Below the pieces are notes generated by a model. It saw nothing but the letters and a program-made list of their open reading frames with translations, was not told the origin of the DNA and did no database searches. The position numbers were made by a program, and so were the translations under genes. DNA of 64,000 nt. It comes from Rhyzopertha dominica. Taxonomy: Eukaryota > Arthropoda > Insecta > Coleoptera > Bostrichidae. Numbering within the stretch: the first letter of the stretch is position 1; the number at the start of each line of letters is the position of its first letter. The stretch lies in the NCBI GenBank assembly GCA_025024175.1, contig QCXZ01000053.1:11160001-11224000 (forward strand), written 5' to 3'. Positions 1-11,170 of the stretch are shown one piece after another.

Positions 1-1414
1 GGCTGATTTAAATCAGATGTTTTTTACTAAACCAATTACAGTTTTGCGGAAATGATTTGAGTGACATGTTGCATTTTTAATTACAAGAAACAACTTTAAT
101 ACGCTATATAAAAACAGGAAGCCACAATAATACACTTGCATAAAATACATAGACATATCGAAGTTGGTTAATCAAAATTTATATCTTTAACTTAAGAACA
201 ATTTTTTATATGTTTAAAGGGCTTGTTTGAATGCAATATTTATACAATCTAATTAAAAAATATATATTTCATTAAAATTCACATGCAGTTTGCTGCAATA
301 ACAGAGATAACGAATTGAGCATATGAATTCTTTCAATCAAACAATTGCTTGATTCCAGGAAATAGCTGTTTGATTGGACTAAATCAGTGATATCTTTACT
401 GCAAAGAAATATTTATTTGGTATTCAAAAAATCACTTACCTCATCTCTGATTCCAAACAAATATTTGTTTCAGTCGAATTTAATCATATGTTTATTCCAA
501 ACATATTCATGGTTTAGTGAAACAAATACTTTGTTCTACAAAGGAAATGATTATTCTTGATTCAATAGTTTCAAAAGTTAATTTAAAGCTTTGTATGTAT
601 TATGTTAAATAAATATTATTTTAGCAGCTTCAAGAATTTTGAGGGTTTGAAACAAACAAATCATTTACTTCGCCATATACAAATAAATAATTTGTTTGCC
701 GTAAATATATTTTTTTTCTTCCAAACAAATTGTTCTCTGTGTATATTTATTAAAAACGATATCACGTGTGTGATAAATGCATTGTGAAAGAAAAATACTG
801 TATTTATTAAGGTTGTTTTCAAAAAGAAGGGCATAATTAAATCGATGATTGTTTTCCGTTCCATTAACATTTCTTAAATACAATCTACTGTATTTTCATA
901 ATATTAAGTCGTGATGTTAGTCGACAAGGAACTTTGGCCAAAACCATTTCAAATCCTGACGAATTAAAAACAACTTGTTGCATACCATCAAATAATGGAC
1001 GTTGGAAAGTAGATTGGCAAGCTTCACGATAGTACTGATGTAATGTAACGATGGTAATCCGCTCAGAGCTACCAAATCCGATTATTCTTAAGACGTCATC
1101 CACGTCAGATAAAACTTCTCAGCGTATAAAAGCACATTTGTTGATTCTGCTCCATTTCCTTTGTGTTCTGCAGCTGCATAATAAGCAATGCACTTTCGAT
1201 AGAACGTGATGCCTGTTCAATATTTATTTGCGACCCGAAACAATAAACATAAACCTGTCATAAGTGTGATGTGGTGCTCGCATACCGCGGGCACACCCTG
1301 TTGGTACAATTTTGCATGCATACAATGTTACGGTTTGTTAACAGGTGACATGTTTGCGGTCGATGGGCGGCCTTCCATTTCTGCAGACGTCACTCGTTTA
1401 TTTTTTTAAAGTAA
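1..1414. other. AT-rich DNA, no gene recognised
   Basis: No reading frame here looks like a known protein; the short open frames at 602-1103 and 1206-1409 have no recognisable motif. The stretch 300-760 has several near-repeats of a TTTGTTTGGAA-like word in both orientations. A TATAAAAG box lies at about 1125, with a pyrimidine-rich stretch about 25 bases later, which could be a relic promoter of a retroelement, but no LTR ends could be paired with it. Confidence 0.5.
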
Positions 1415-1520
1415 CATATACAGGGTAATTCAATTTAGGTTCTTTACATGGGCATCTCGTAAAAGGTAAGAAATGGAAAGAAGGTTAAATAGGGGCAAAC
1501 TTGCTCATTTGTAAGCATTT

Positions 1521-2560
1521 GAACTGCAGATTTCAAAAATGTGCTCTAAAATGAGCTAGGACTGCGGGCGGCCTAAATAAGGACACTTTCAGAGCGAACC
1601 GTTGTAGCTAGCGACCAACTGAGACCATTCCGAAATTCAGGAGGTCCAAATCAGTAAGTATACTTGTATTCAGCTGAATCGGAGAAAAAAAATTTTAAGG
1701 TCAAAAAAGAACAAAGGGGTTAGCCTTGAATGTTTTGTGATTTTCGACAAAAAATAGATTTAGCTCAAAATCGACGTATAGATGTATTTAGAGCTGCAGA
1801 TTTCAAAAATGTGCTCTAAAATGAGCTAGGACTGCGGGCGGCCTAAATAAGGACACTTTCCGAGCGAAGCGTTGTAGCTAGCGACCAACTGAGACCATTC
1901 CAAAATTCAGGAGATCCAAATCAGTAAGCATACTTGTATTCAGCTGAATCGGAGACGAAAAAATTTTAAGGTAAAAAAAAAGAACAAAGGGTTAGCCTTG
2001 GATGTTTTGTGAATTTTTACAAAAAATAGATTTAGCTCAAAATCGACGTACATATGTATTTTGAACTGCACAATTCAAAAATGTGCTCTAAAATAAGCTA
2101 AGACTGCGGGCGGCCTAAATAAGGACACTTTTCCGAGCGAACCGTTGTAGCTAGCGACCAACTGAGACCATTCCGAAATTCAAATCAGTAAGTATACTTG
2201 TATTCAGCTGAATCGGAGACGAAAAAATTTTAAGGTCAAAAAAGAACAAAGGGGTTAGTTAGCCTTGGATGTTTTGTGATTTTCGACAAAAAATAGATTT
2301 AGCTCAAAATCGACGTACAGATGTATTTTGAACTGTCGTATAGCGACCAACTGAGGCCATTCCGAAATTCAGGAGGTCCAAATCAGTAAGTATACTTAGT
2401 GTGTTCAGCTGAATCGGAGACGAAAAAATTTTAAGGTAAAAAAAGAACAAAGGGGTTAGCCTTGGATGTTTTGTGATTTTCGACTAAAAATAGATTTAGC
2501 TCAAAATTGACGTAGAGATGTATTTTTAACTGCAGAATTCAAAAATGTACTCTAAAACGT
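1521..2560. repeat. Tandem array of a ~270-bp unit, about four copies
   Basis: Units begin at about 1521, 1791, 2063, 2330 and 2527 with the word CTGCAGATTTCAAAAATG or a close variant, followed by TGCGGGCGGCCTAAATAAGG, a GCGACCAACTGAGACC block and a CAGCTGAATCGGAGA block. The first three units are 267-272 bases. The fourth lacks about 70 bases and resumes directly at TAGCGACCAACTGAGG. The last is a stub. The array runs straight into a miniature-element fragment at 2556. No coding sense was found; similarity between units is high enough to suggest local duplication. Confidence 0.85.
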
Positions 2561-2932
2561 AAAAAAAAATTTGTAGTAGTATAACTGCGAGAATTATTCG
2601 CTCTTATAAATTTTCGGTGCAGCAAATTGTTTAGAAAAGATGAGCAAAAAAGCGTCTCTTAAAGAAAACGGTTTTTCATAAATATCTACGAATATATTTA
2701 ATATATTCAAAAAATAAAAATACCATCAGATAGGAAATAAAATTTCTCACAAAGTGTCAGAAAATTTATCCAAAATTTTGACATTTTCGAAATATTTCCA
2801 AAAAACCTATTTTGGTCGCTGTTCATACGATTTTTTTTTTAAATTTTGGTATTATATAGGAAATCAAATTTCTGATCGGAAAGTACACTTGTAATTTTTT
2901 TGTTAAGTTAATACTTTTCGAGTTACCTTATT
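2556..2932 (-). mobile_element. Miniature TIR element, family A, truncated copy 1
   Basis: In reverse orientation this matches the middle of the elements at 18922, 24335 and 47226. Shared blocks include AACTGCGAG next to CTCTTATAAATTTTCGG, the AAATATTTCCAAAAAACC block and the GTACGA-type block before the poly-T run. Neither terminus (TACTTCCACATCC) is present, so this is an internal fragment. One side touches the 270-bp tandem array. Confidence 0.75.
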
Positions 2933-3774
2933 TTCAACAATTACGGATTTATGGAAGAAATAGTTTCTGTTGATCCATCCTGCATTTAGATTTTAGCAAA
3001 AAAAATCCAGGACAAAATCCTACTAGTAGGCAGGTATCGGATACCTTTTCGCCAAAATGTGTAATTCTGAATTGTTTGTCAAACTGAAACATCAAAAGGA
3101 CGTATTTAAAAGTTCTTTGCGCTATTTATAATGTTAATGACCATACAGTAATCGTGTTTTGCTGCTATTGTTTTAAGTACATAACTGTAAAGCTTTTGTT
3201 CCAGCAAAATCACGTATCAAGTTGATGAATTCGTCGTCAAAGCATTCTTTGCGCTAGAGCTCAATTTACAACACATTTTAACATGTGGAAAGCTAGACAA
3301 TAAGATCACGAAGTAAGGTACAATGGACGTTAACAAATGCGAATTCAATTCCTAAATAACTTAAGAGTTCATTCTGTTGCTTAACAAAAATACTGTATTT
3401 AAAAATTAATGGACACAATTAAATCATGCTCATCATACTTTAATTGTAATTTATAATTCACCGAAAATGGACTGTTGGCAAGCGTTTAAACTTGTTTGTA
3501 CTGGTAATAAATTATTTGGTGTAAATTAGTAGGTAGCGCTTCATTTTTATTTATTTTTTTAAAACAGTTTGCCATTATAAATGAACATAGAAATATAAAA
3601 AATAAAGGGTACTTATCGTGTAATTAACCTTTTAAGATATTGATATACAAAGTGTGCCGCCTTCCAGTGCTACAAAAGCTTCTAAAATTGTAATTTTCAT
3701 AATATTAGCTAAAGGTGTTCCTATAATCTTACTTCTGGTTGATACGAAGAAGTAGAAGGGTCATCGTTATTTTT
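2933..3774. other. AT-rich DNA, nothing recognised
   Basis: No open frame of useful length, no terminal repeats and no tandem structure were found in this stretch. Confidence 0.4.
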
Positions 3775-3960
3775 ATTTCTACATTCTTACTTTAATCTCG
3801 GAATTCTGAGATTGAAATCAAAATTGTATGTTAAAATTGAAACTCCGATATTAAAATCACAGTCGGAATGCTGATATTAAAGTCGGAATTCCGATATTAA
3901 TCTTGGAATTCCGACTTTAATCATGGAAATCTGATTTTAAAGTCGGAATTCCGATTTTAA
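3775..3960. repeat. GGAATTCC minisatellite, left part
   Basis: Degenerate tandem repeat of about 18-21 bases with the form TCGGAATTCCGATTTTAA. Each good unit holds an EcoRI-type palindrome. The same repeat resumes at 5903 on the far side of the LINE, so the two parts were once one array split by the LINE insertion. Units close to the LINE are better conserved than the outer ones. Confidence 0.85.
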
Positions 3961-5836
3961 GACAAGCAAGAATGAATGGTTTGATGAGGACTGTAGGCAG
4001 CTATTGTTTCAAAGGAAACGTGCAAGATTGGAAATGCTAAACGACCCTTCTGAAAGAAAAATCATGGAGTTTAGAGAAAAAAGAATCGCATTTAAGCGCA
4101 TATGTGGGGAAAAGAGAAGAAGAATTGTAGAGGCTAAAGTAGAAAGAATGGAGCATTTCTTCAAAGACAATAAAGCAAAGCAGTTTTACAGAGAGTTAAG
4201 AGGAACATCAAAGTTTAAATCTAAGACAATATTTGTAGAAGACGAAGAAGGAAATTTGCTAGCGGATACAGAAGAAGTAAAGATGAGATGGAAAAAGTAT
4301 TTCGAAAATATATTTTCTGCGAATGAGTCTGATGATGAGATGGAGCTGCCTTTGGAGATGCAGGAGGAAGAAGCATGTAATTTGCCGAGTCAGGAAGAGA
4401 TAAAAAAAGGTTATAACCAATCTTAAGAACAAGCGAGGAGGTGAGAACGGTATAGGAGCTGAAATGATAAAGCTGGGAGGAGAAGAACTGCAGAAAGAAA
4501 TAGTGAAGTTAATAAAATTGGTATGGGAAAGTGAAAAAATGCCAGATAGATGGGAAGAAGCAGTTGTTGAGGAAGGAGGACAGCCAAAAAAGTGTGAAAA
4601 TTATAGAGGCATTGCTCTGTTAGATATGGTGTATAAAATTTTTGAAATTTTAATTAAAGAACGACTGCAGCAGTATATGGAGGAAATTGTGGGTGATTAT
4701 CAGGCAGGTTTTAGGAAGAATAAATCGGTAATGGATCAAATACATGTAATACGTCGCATCCAAGAGAATTTTAAAGAAAATCGTAGAGAACTTCACGCGG
4801 TATTCATAGACTTCAAAAAAGCATATGACATGGTAAAAAGAAAACAGTTGTACTATATACTGGAGAAATTCCAAATCCCTCCCAAAATAATCAGATTGAT
4901 TAGAGCTACGTTGAATAATACCAAGTACAAAGTACAAATCAATGGGGAGCTGACAGACAGTTTCAGGGTGGAGAGGGGATTGCGGCAGGGTGATCCATTA
5001 TCTACGGTGTTGTTTAATCTGGTGCTAGAATATGTAATGAGAGAAAGTGGACTGCCGACAAACAGAACAATATTTACCAAAAATGTGCAAGTTTGTGCAT
5101 ACGCAGATGACGTCATAATCATGTCAACATCGGTTAGAGAACTCACAGAGGCAATAAAACTAAATACATGGAGATAGGGACAGGTGGAAGAAGAGGAAGA
5201 AAAGACAAACTAGTATTGGAAAAAAATGGTGATATGGATGAATTGGAAATAGAGCATGTTAAGAAATTTAGATATCTGGGTTCGATTATTTCTGAAGAGG
5301 GCGGATGCGATGAGGAAATAAATGAAAGTATTAAACAAGCACCAATATGTGCAGGGTCGCTACTAAGTGTAATGAGGTCCAAAACACTATATAGGTAAGC
5401 TAAAGTGATCATCTACCGAGCTGTGATACGGCCGTCCGTTTTGTTTGCAAGTGAGACGTGTGAGATGACGAAGGGCATGAGAGCTAAATTGGAGGTGTGG
5501 GAGCGCAAAATGCTCCGCAGTATTTTTTGTGGAAAAAAGGTGGAAGGAGCTTGGGCTGGAAGGACAAATGGAGAAGTTTACGAACTATATCAGGAGCCAA
5601 TAATAACCGCCGTGATAAAATCGTATAGAGTGAGATTGTTGGGGCATGTTTTGCGAATGAAAGACGGGAGTGTAGTGAAAGAGGTGATAAAAACAAGGAC
5701 AAGGACAATAGAGGCAGAGGCAGACCAAGAGAGAAGTGGATGAAGCAGGTGGAAGAGGACACTGGACACAAATGGCGCAAGACCGGAAGAAGTGGAGGGA
5801 CATAGTTCAACAAGCCCTTGGCCACTAGGCCTGTTG

Positions 5837-5842
<6 letters not shown>
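3961..5842 (+). pseudogene. 5'-truncated RTE-clade LINE reverse transcriptase
   Basis: The frame opens at 3962 with N-E-W-F-D-E-D-C, a block found after the endonuclease in RTE-type LINEs, so the endonuclease domain is missing. A frameshift in an A-run near 4406 precedes the RT part (4464-5177). There, CENYRGIALL, DYQAGFRKNKSVMDQI, FIDFKKAYD, RGLRQGDPLS and the catalytic box CAYADDVIIMS are all readable. A deletion after ELTEAIK removes part of the thumb. The C-terminal region follows in shifted frames (5168-5398 KKFRYLGSI, 5405-5743 YRAVIRPSVL and RLLGHVLRM). The element ends in a TA tract, as expected for RTE elements with short-repeat tails. It is dead: at least three frame breaks. Confidence 0.88.

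Positions 5843-5903
<61 letters not shown>
5842..5903. repeat. (TA)n microsatellite at the LINE 3' end
   Basis: About 31 uninterrupted TA units directly follow the end of the RTE coding sequence and abut the minisatellite. RTE LINEs commonly end in short tandem repeats, so this is best read as an expanded LINE tail. Confidence 0.9.
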
Positions 5904-5906
<3 letters not shown>

Positions 5907-6405
5907 CGATTTTAATCTCGGAATTCCGACTTTAATCTTGGAATTCCGACCTTAATCTCGAGATTCTGACTCTAATCTTGGAATTACGACGTGAATTCTC
6001 GGAATTCTGACTTTGATTTTAATCACTGAATTCTGACTTTAATATCAGAATTACGACTTTAACTTTTAATTTTTGGAATTTATATTTTAATCTCGGAATT
6101 TCAACTTGAATGTGAGAATTCCAACTTTAATCTTGTAATTGATTTTAATCCCGGAATTCCGACTCTAATCTTGAAATTCCTGTTTTAATCTCGGAATACA
6201 GACTTTAATCTTGGAATTCCGACCTTAACCTCGGAATTGCGACTATAATCTCACAATTACGCCTTTAATTTTAATCTTGCCATTTTGACTTTAATCTCGG
6301 AATTCTTATTTTAATTTGGCAGTTCCAACTTTCATGTAGGAATTTTAAGTTTAATCTCAAAATTCTGATTTTAATTTTAGAGTTCCCAGAGTAAAGTCTG
6401 AATTT
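5903..6405. repeat. GGAATTCC minisatellite, right part
   Basis: Continuation of the array at 3775-3960, with about 20 degenerate units containing GGAATTCCGACTTTAATC. The 13-base word ATTCCGATTTTAA occurs at both edges of the LINE (3948-3960 and 5903-5915). It may be a target-site duplication or simply one repeat unit. Units decay gradually toward 6400. Confidence 0.85.
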
Positions 6406-6687
6406 AAAACATAAAAGTGTACCTACGTGGTTTTTCTACACTTTCGTAGTACGGTCTATCGTTGTTACTCGGTGTTTGTATGGTATAACCTAACTAACGA
6501 AACAGTTTAGAGACCTAAAATATATGTTTACAGTACATTCCCTCCAAAACTTTCTAGACAAAAAATGTATATTATAAAACTTTGTAACTCTGAAGTGCAG
6601 AGTAATTTTTAAAGTTACGTAATCACCTGAATTCTCGCCTCCAAAAGGGCACGTTATTATATATTGTCAACCCTTTTTTCCGTCGAC

Positions 6688-6696
6688 TTATAAAAG
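6688..6696 (+). promoter_or_regulatory. Possible TATA box
   Basis: TATAAAAG lies about 70 bases before the ATG at 6760, with TTTCAGCAGG in the place where an initiator would sit. Seen by pattern only; it may be the 5' end of an unrecognised mobile element rather than a host promoter. Confidence 0.3.
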
Positions 6697-6759
6697 CAAA
6701 TATCATCTTTCAGCAGGCAATAAAATGCTGACACGTTGATCGTAAGAACAGCAATCAGT

Positions 6760-6861
6760 ATGTCGTCATTTGATCATGTTCTCGTTACGAGAGAAGATAT
6801 TGACCTCCTTGTGGAGAAAAAGGATTATACTTTTAAAGCAGCTTATTTGAAATTATTATAA
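6760..6861 (+). CDS. Small ORF of unknown origin, 33 codons
   Basis: The frame reads M-S-S-F-D-H-V-L-V-T-R-E-D-I-D and continues with a lysine-rich helix-like part ending KAAYLKLL before TAA. A frame shifted by one stays open for another 22 codons after that point (IKREDIPKNRQILARREV), so an indel may have cut a longer frame. I do not recognise the protein. The upstream TATA-like box makes transcription conceivable. It could be the first exon of a decayed transposon or chance. Confidence 0.25.
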   Translation: MSSFDHVLVTREDIDLLVEKKDYTFKAAYLKLL

Positions 6862-6879
6862 AAAGAGAAGACATTCCCA

Positions 6880-7620
6880 AAAACAGGCAAATCTTAGCGC
6901 GGAGGGAGGTGCTTTTGAGAAAAATTTTTAATGGTTAGCGCTTATCTTTTACAGCAATGGAAATTGCGACTAGTTAATTCAACTCAATTGGCTAGTTATC
7001 TGCTTTGTGTTTTGAATTTTTTTCCACTTTTTGGGCATAATCATCTTTTTTCCACATACCATTTTAGAAATCGCGTTAGTTTTTGACATAATTGCACATT
7101 TTGATAATCTCTTCTAAGGTCAAGGATTTTTATTGTTTTATTTACACTTTTGTTGTTGTGGATACTCGCTTTTTAAAGACTAAATGAAAAATACCTTATA
7201 AATAATAGTATTATTAATAATAATAATAATAATAATAATACTGTGAAAAATTTCGTATATCACGCGTGTTTTTAGGTGCAACGTTTTTTTTATTTTTTGG
7301 CTTGTAGTAAAGACAAATTTTTTTAGACTGTAGCTCCAAAAATGTTCAATTAAATAAACAATCTGCTTCATGGTACTTTTTGATCTACTATGAGTGAAAA
7401 AAGTAAACATAATTACATAAAAAGACTTTCTGTGGAATTAAGCTTTAAATTATGTATATAAGATGGGTTGTTACATTAAAATTTTTGGAAAGGGCATCTA
7501 CACTGTTAAGAGGTCAAAAGTTGTCCCTCTACAAAAAAAAATACTAATCTACTATCTAAAGTAGTTTAAGGTGTGCTATTTTCAAAAAATCATCCAGTTT
7601 TTAGCTCGTAATCATTAGTT
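6880..7620. repeat. Decayed dispersed repeat related to 59300-59530, with (AAT)n
   Basis: Two blocks are shared with the region near 59300-59530. TTTTTAATGGTTAGCGCTTA (6929) corresponds in reverse orientation to the stretch near 59395. AAGGTGTGCTATTTTCAAAA (7569) corresponds to AAGGTGTGAAGTTTTCAAAA (59491). An AAT/ATT trinucleotide run lies at 7213-7241. Ends could not be defined and no protein is visible. Confidence 0.4.
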
Positions 7621-7779
7621 GTCCCTCTATGAAGTATTTCAAATGTATTATTCGATACTGGTTAATACTGATGTCAAATACTTTCACTCGATACATTCTT
7701 GATTCATTCGAAGGCGAACTTTCTTAAATTTTTCGTCGTCTCTCATTATTAACATATTTGCACTTTAAATAACGAAGTT

Positions 7780-8256
7780 GTTAACGACCTTGAGCAAAAG
7801 TTGCAAGCAGTGGTTGATAGAAGAGCGCAGCGGCCCCGTGAATTGTGATACAAACGAACGAGAAAAGCTTCACGGTCGGCTCATAAACAACGACACGTAT
7901 TAATTGTTTTAATCGATCCAGAATAATTATCTAGATCCCGAAGTAGCAATTACACAGAGACAATGCTGATGACTAGGGGGCACCAGGCAGACGCGATAAT
8001 TAAAAAAGTGCACGTTGCCACGGAGGAACTGACCTTTCAAGGTCGCCAGACGCTGCGTATTCAAAATGGGAATCCGCCGAGGACTGTCCGATTAAAAAAA
8101 CGACTTGCAGACAAAAAGGTTGCCAAAAAATTTTGTTACCGGTGGTGTGAAGGTCGACTTCGTTTTCGTAGATTGCCTGTGTGTCTTTTCATCGACAAAG
8201 CCAAACAAGTATGTAGGCAGTGGCGGATCTTGGATGGGGGTTTAATCTTTTATTGA
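7780..8256 (+). other. GC-richer stretch with unrecognised open frames
   Basis: Base composition and CpG use differ from the surrounding AT-rich DNA. One frame (7780 onward) reads NDLEQKLQAVVDRRAQ before a stop. A second frame (7963-8256, 97 codons) is arginine and lysine rich, with VRLKKRLADKKVAKKF and a cysteine pair in CYRWC. No family match comes to mind. It may be a decayed transposon coding region or an exon relic. Confidence 0.25.
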
Positions 8257-8385
8257 TAAATGTGGCCAAAGCTTTTTTTTGCTTACAACTTATTTCTTTT
8301 AGTATTCGAATAGTAACGCCTTTCGTAACAATTCACACAAAACATGTAACATTTAACGGTATATGATTGTTCGCTCAACATTAGC

Positions 8386-8510
8386 ATGGAGATTAGCGTC
8401 CCTCAAGGCTCGATCATCGGCCCACTATTACTTATCATTCTCATAAATGACTGATATCGTTATCTGGTGAACATTAATAATAATATACCACATTCAGATG
8501 ATGCAATGCA
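8386..8510 (+). pseudogene. LINE reverse-transcriptase fragment (jockey/CR1-like)
   Basis: A short frame reads ISVPQGSIIGPLLLIILIND, the typical RT block 4 (x-VPQGS-x-LGP) of jockey/CR1-type LINEs. A stop follows, then a degenerate catalytic stretch ending HSDDAMQ. Only about 40 residues remain. The mariner at 8573 lies just downstream. Confidence 0.75.
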
Positions 8511-8572
8511 ATCTGGGTATCTATTTACAACAACCGGTTTTGGTATAGAGACCTATCTGTTATGGAAATATA

Positions 8573-9619
8573 CGAGGCATGTTTTTTAAGTATGTACCGT
8601 TTTGCGATTCCGCCGCCGCAGCGCTACGGTCGGCGTTCTGCGCATGCGCGCTGGTTACCTACATCTCTTGTCTACGCACTGACGCCATTACAGTTTGATT
8701 CTTCATTGTATACGTTGTTTACTGAGTGTTTAAGATGCCTCCGACAATCGTGAGTCCCGCCGATTGTGAAGTACGGGCTGTTATACGATTTCTTAGTGCT
8801 AAAGGCGTAAAACCGATCGATATTCATCGTGAGATCTGTGAAGTTTACGGAAAAAACATTATGAGTGATGGAATGGTAAGGAAATGGGTGAGAGCATTTA
8901 AAGATGGCCGCACAAATGTGCATGATGAAGAACGGAGTGGGCGTCCTTCGGTCGTTAATGAAGATTTGGTGCAGAAAGTGAACGAAAAGGTGAGAGAAAA
9001 CAGACGCTTTACAATTTCATCATTGTGCGACTGCTTTCCTCAATATTCTCGTAGTGTTTTGTATCGCTTTGTGACCGAGAACTTGAATTACCGGAAATTG
9101 TGTTCACGTTGGGTTCCGAAAATGTTGACGGATTTGCACAAAACCCAACGTTTAGGCAGTGCATTGACTTTCCTTGAGCGGTACCACAATGAAGGTGAAG
9201 ATTATTTAGACCAAATTGTTACTGGTGACGAAACATGGGTGGCCTACGTCACACCAGAATCGAAACAACAATCCATGGAATGGCGACATTCATCATCACC
9301 CAAAAAAGTGAAGTTTGGGACAGAAAAACAGTATTGCTAGTGGAGTTTCTGCCTCGTAATGAGACAATCAATGCAGCGTCTTATTGTAAGACATTGAACA
9401 AACATTTGTGATACAGTGGTTAACAAGTCAGGCGGCAGAATTTTATGCGGAGGGTATTAAAAAACTGGTGCCACGTTATGACAGGTGCCTCAATATTCAC
9501 GGAAATGATGTAGAAAAGTAGATTAAGGTACAGGCTTTCATGTAAGATAAAATTATTGCGATATCTTTGCACGTCTTTTTTTAATTCCAAAACGGTACTT
9601 ACTTAAAAAACATGCCTCG
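8573..9619 (+). mobile_element. mariner-family transposon, internally deleted copy
   Basis: It starts CGAGGCATGTTTTTTAAG and ends with the inverse, each end flanked by TA, the expected mariner target duplication. The copy is 1047 bases against 1295 for the copy at 57745. The difference is a 241-base deletion in the 3' half of the transposase plus a 7-base difference near 9355. Otherwise the two copies are very similar, so they come from the same recent family. Confidence 0.95.
8735..9411 (+). pseudogene. mariner transposase, truncated
   Basis: The ATG at 8735 opens a frame starting MPPTIVSPADCEVRAVIRF. The N-terminal helix-turn-helix region and the first catalytic Asp (VTGDETW) are intact. 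Near 9313 one base is missing (KVKF then out of frame; the restored frame continues W-D-R-K). A 241-base deletion at 9402 then removes the second and third catalytic Asp of the D34D triad. No active transposase can come from this copy, though its ends could be mobilised in trans. Confidence 0.92.
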
Positions 9620-9621
9620 TA

Positions 9622-10469
9622 CTTCCGAAAATTGCGAAAATTGTCCCTAGATATCTCAAGGGGTTTTAAGACTTATTTCGGCTGAATACAATTATTAAAT
9701 ATTTAATTACAGCCGTTTAATTTGCAGAGAAAATCCGTTAGAATTATCGACATTCAAGCCTGCAGAAATGACTGCCCTAATGCATTTTAGTTAGTGTACT
9801 AAATAAAACGACATAACCCTCTCTTTATCTGTATTGTTGTATGTTCGTCAAAGTGTTCATCGGTATGTTACCTTACCGACACAAACAGTTCACGATACAA
9901 AACTTCGTTTAAATTTTATGCGACAAAATTACCCGTTCTGTAAATCTAAAAGTGTTGACCAAAGTAGAATTAAAACTAGATTTCATTTCTTAGTATCTAG
10001 CTGTTGCTAACGGATTTGTTCGTGTATACCAAATATCAAATACCGAAATAAAAATATTTTGAAAAAATGCTAGATATCAAATAGCGATTTAATTTCTAAT
10101 CAAATGTGTATATTTTAAGTATTTAACTAGAAGACTAAATTTTCATTGCACCAGGCAAGCTATTTCGAAAACGTTGAAACATTTCATTCATGTGCTACTT
10201 TCTTACTCCAAAGACATATAACGTTAAGTTTACTTTCTGCTGTTATTTCATTAATCACATACGAATTTTTATCCCCCTTTTCACACCTTTAGGGGTGGAA
10301 TTTTCGAAGCACTTAAATAGGTGTGTATTAATTTCTAAGCAATACCATAAATACTTAATTCGTCTTAATTTAAGAACTTAATGAATAATTCAAAATTATT
10401 TCTTACTATCACCCTCCCTCAGAGGTGATTTTGTGATATCTTGTAAATACTTTACAATATTTAAAAGAC
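9622..10469. other. AT-rich DNA, nothing recognised
   Basis: No coding or terminal-repeat structure. The word ACCTTTAGGGGTGGAATTTT at about 10287 and the related CCTCAGAGGTGATTTTG at 10418 suggest the start of the element that carries the following tandem array, but its boundary is unclear. Confidence 0.35.
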
Positions 10470-11170
10470 TGTAGAACATTCTATGCTGTTCTGGAAGATT
10501 ACTTAAAGTTCTAAAATTGTGATAACCTTGAGCTTGAGCTGACCTGACAAAACATTAATTTTGAATGTCACCATCGCGAGACGGTTTTGACATTTCGACA
10601 CACTTGGGAGTTCTTTCGTCTAATATTGAATGTTCTAGAATGATCTATGACCACGAAATTTTTCGGCAATGTGCCATACTTAGGGGTTCTCTAGTCTGCT
10701 GATGAATTTTCCAGAATGTTCTATGACGTTCCCGAAACGTACAATTTCGGCAATATGTCACACTTAGGGGTTCTCTAATCTTATGTCGGACATCCTCGAA
10801 ACGTCAAATATTGCGATTCCTCTAGCGATGTATTTTCCAGAATGTTCTATGACTTTCTCGAAACGTCGATTTTCGATTTTTTTCTATCGGGAGACAGTTT
10901 AGGCAATGTGCCACACTTAGGAATACTCTATTCTTCTGTTAAATTTTCTGGAATATTGTCTAATCTCTCAAACATTGATTTTTGAGTTCCACACCACGAG
11001 ACAGTTTCGGCGAATTGCCAAAATTTGAGGATTCTCTCGTCTTGTATTGAATCTTACTGAATATTCTACGTCGTTCTCTAAACATCGGTTTTTGATTTTG
11101 ACTACCACAAAAGGGTTTCGGAAATATGCCACACTTAAGGATTCTCTAGCGCAACTTCGCACCCCCATAA
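10470..11170 (+). repeat. Degenerate tandem array of a ~100-130-bp unit, copy 1
   Basis: The unit contains GAATGTTCTATGACGTTC, CTCGAAACGTCGATTTT, CGAGACAGTTTCGGCAATG and CCACACTTAGGGGTTCTCT. Recognisable GAATGTTCTA-like words start near 10628, 10710, 10846, 10958 and 11060. The array ends in GCGCAACTTCGCACCCCC. The same array, inverted, lies at 16985-17535 and has a matching end (AGGTGCGAACTTGCGC). Units have diverged by many substitutions. Confidence 0.8.

Noticed and set aside
1105..1190. TATAAAAG with downstream initiator-like sequence as an LTR promoter
   Set aside because: No TG...CA ends, target duplication or second copy could be found; left as a remark only.
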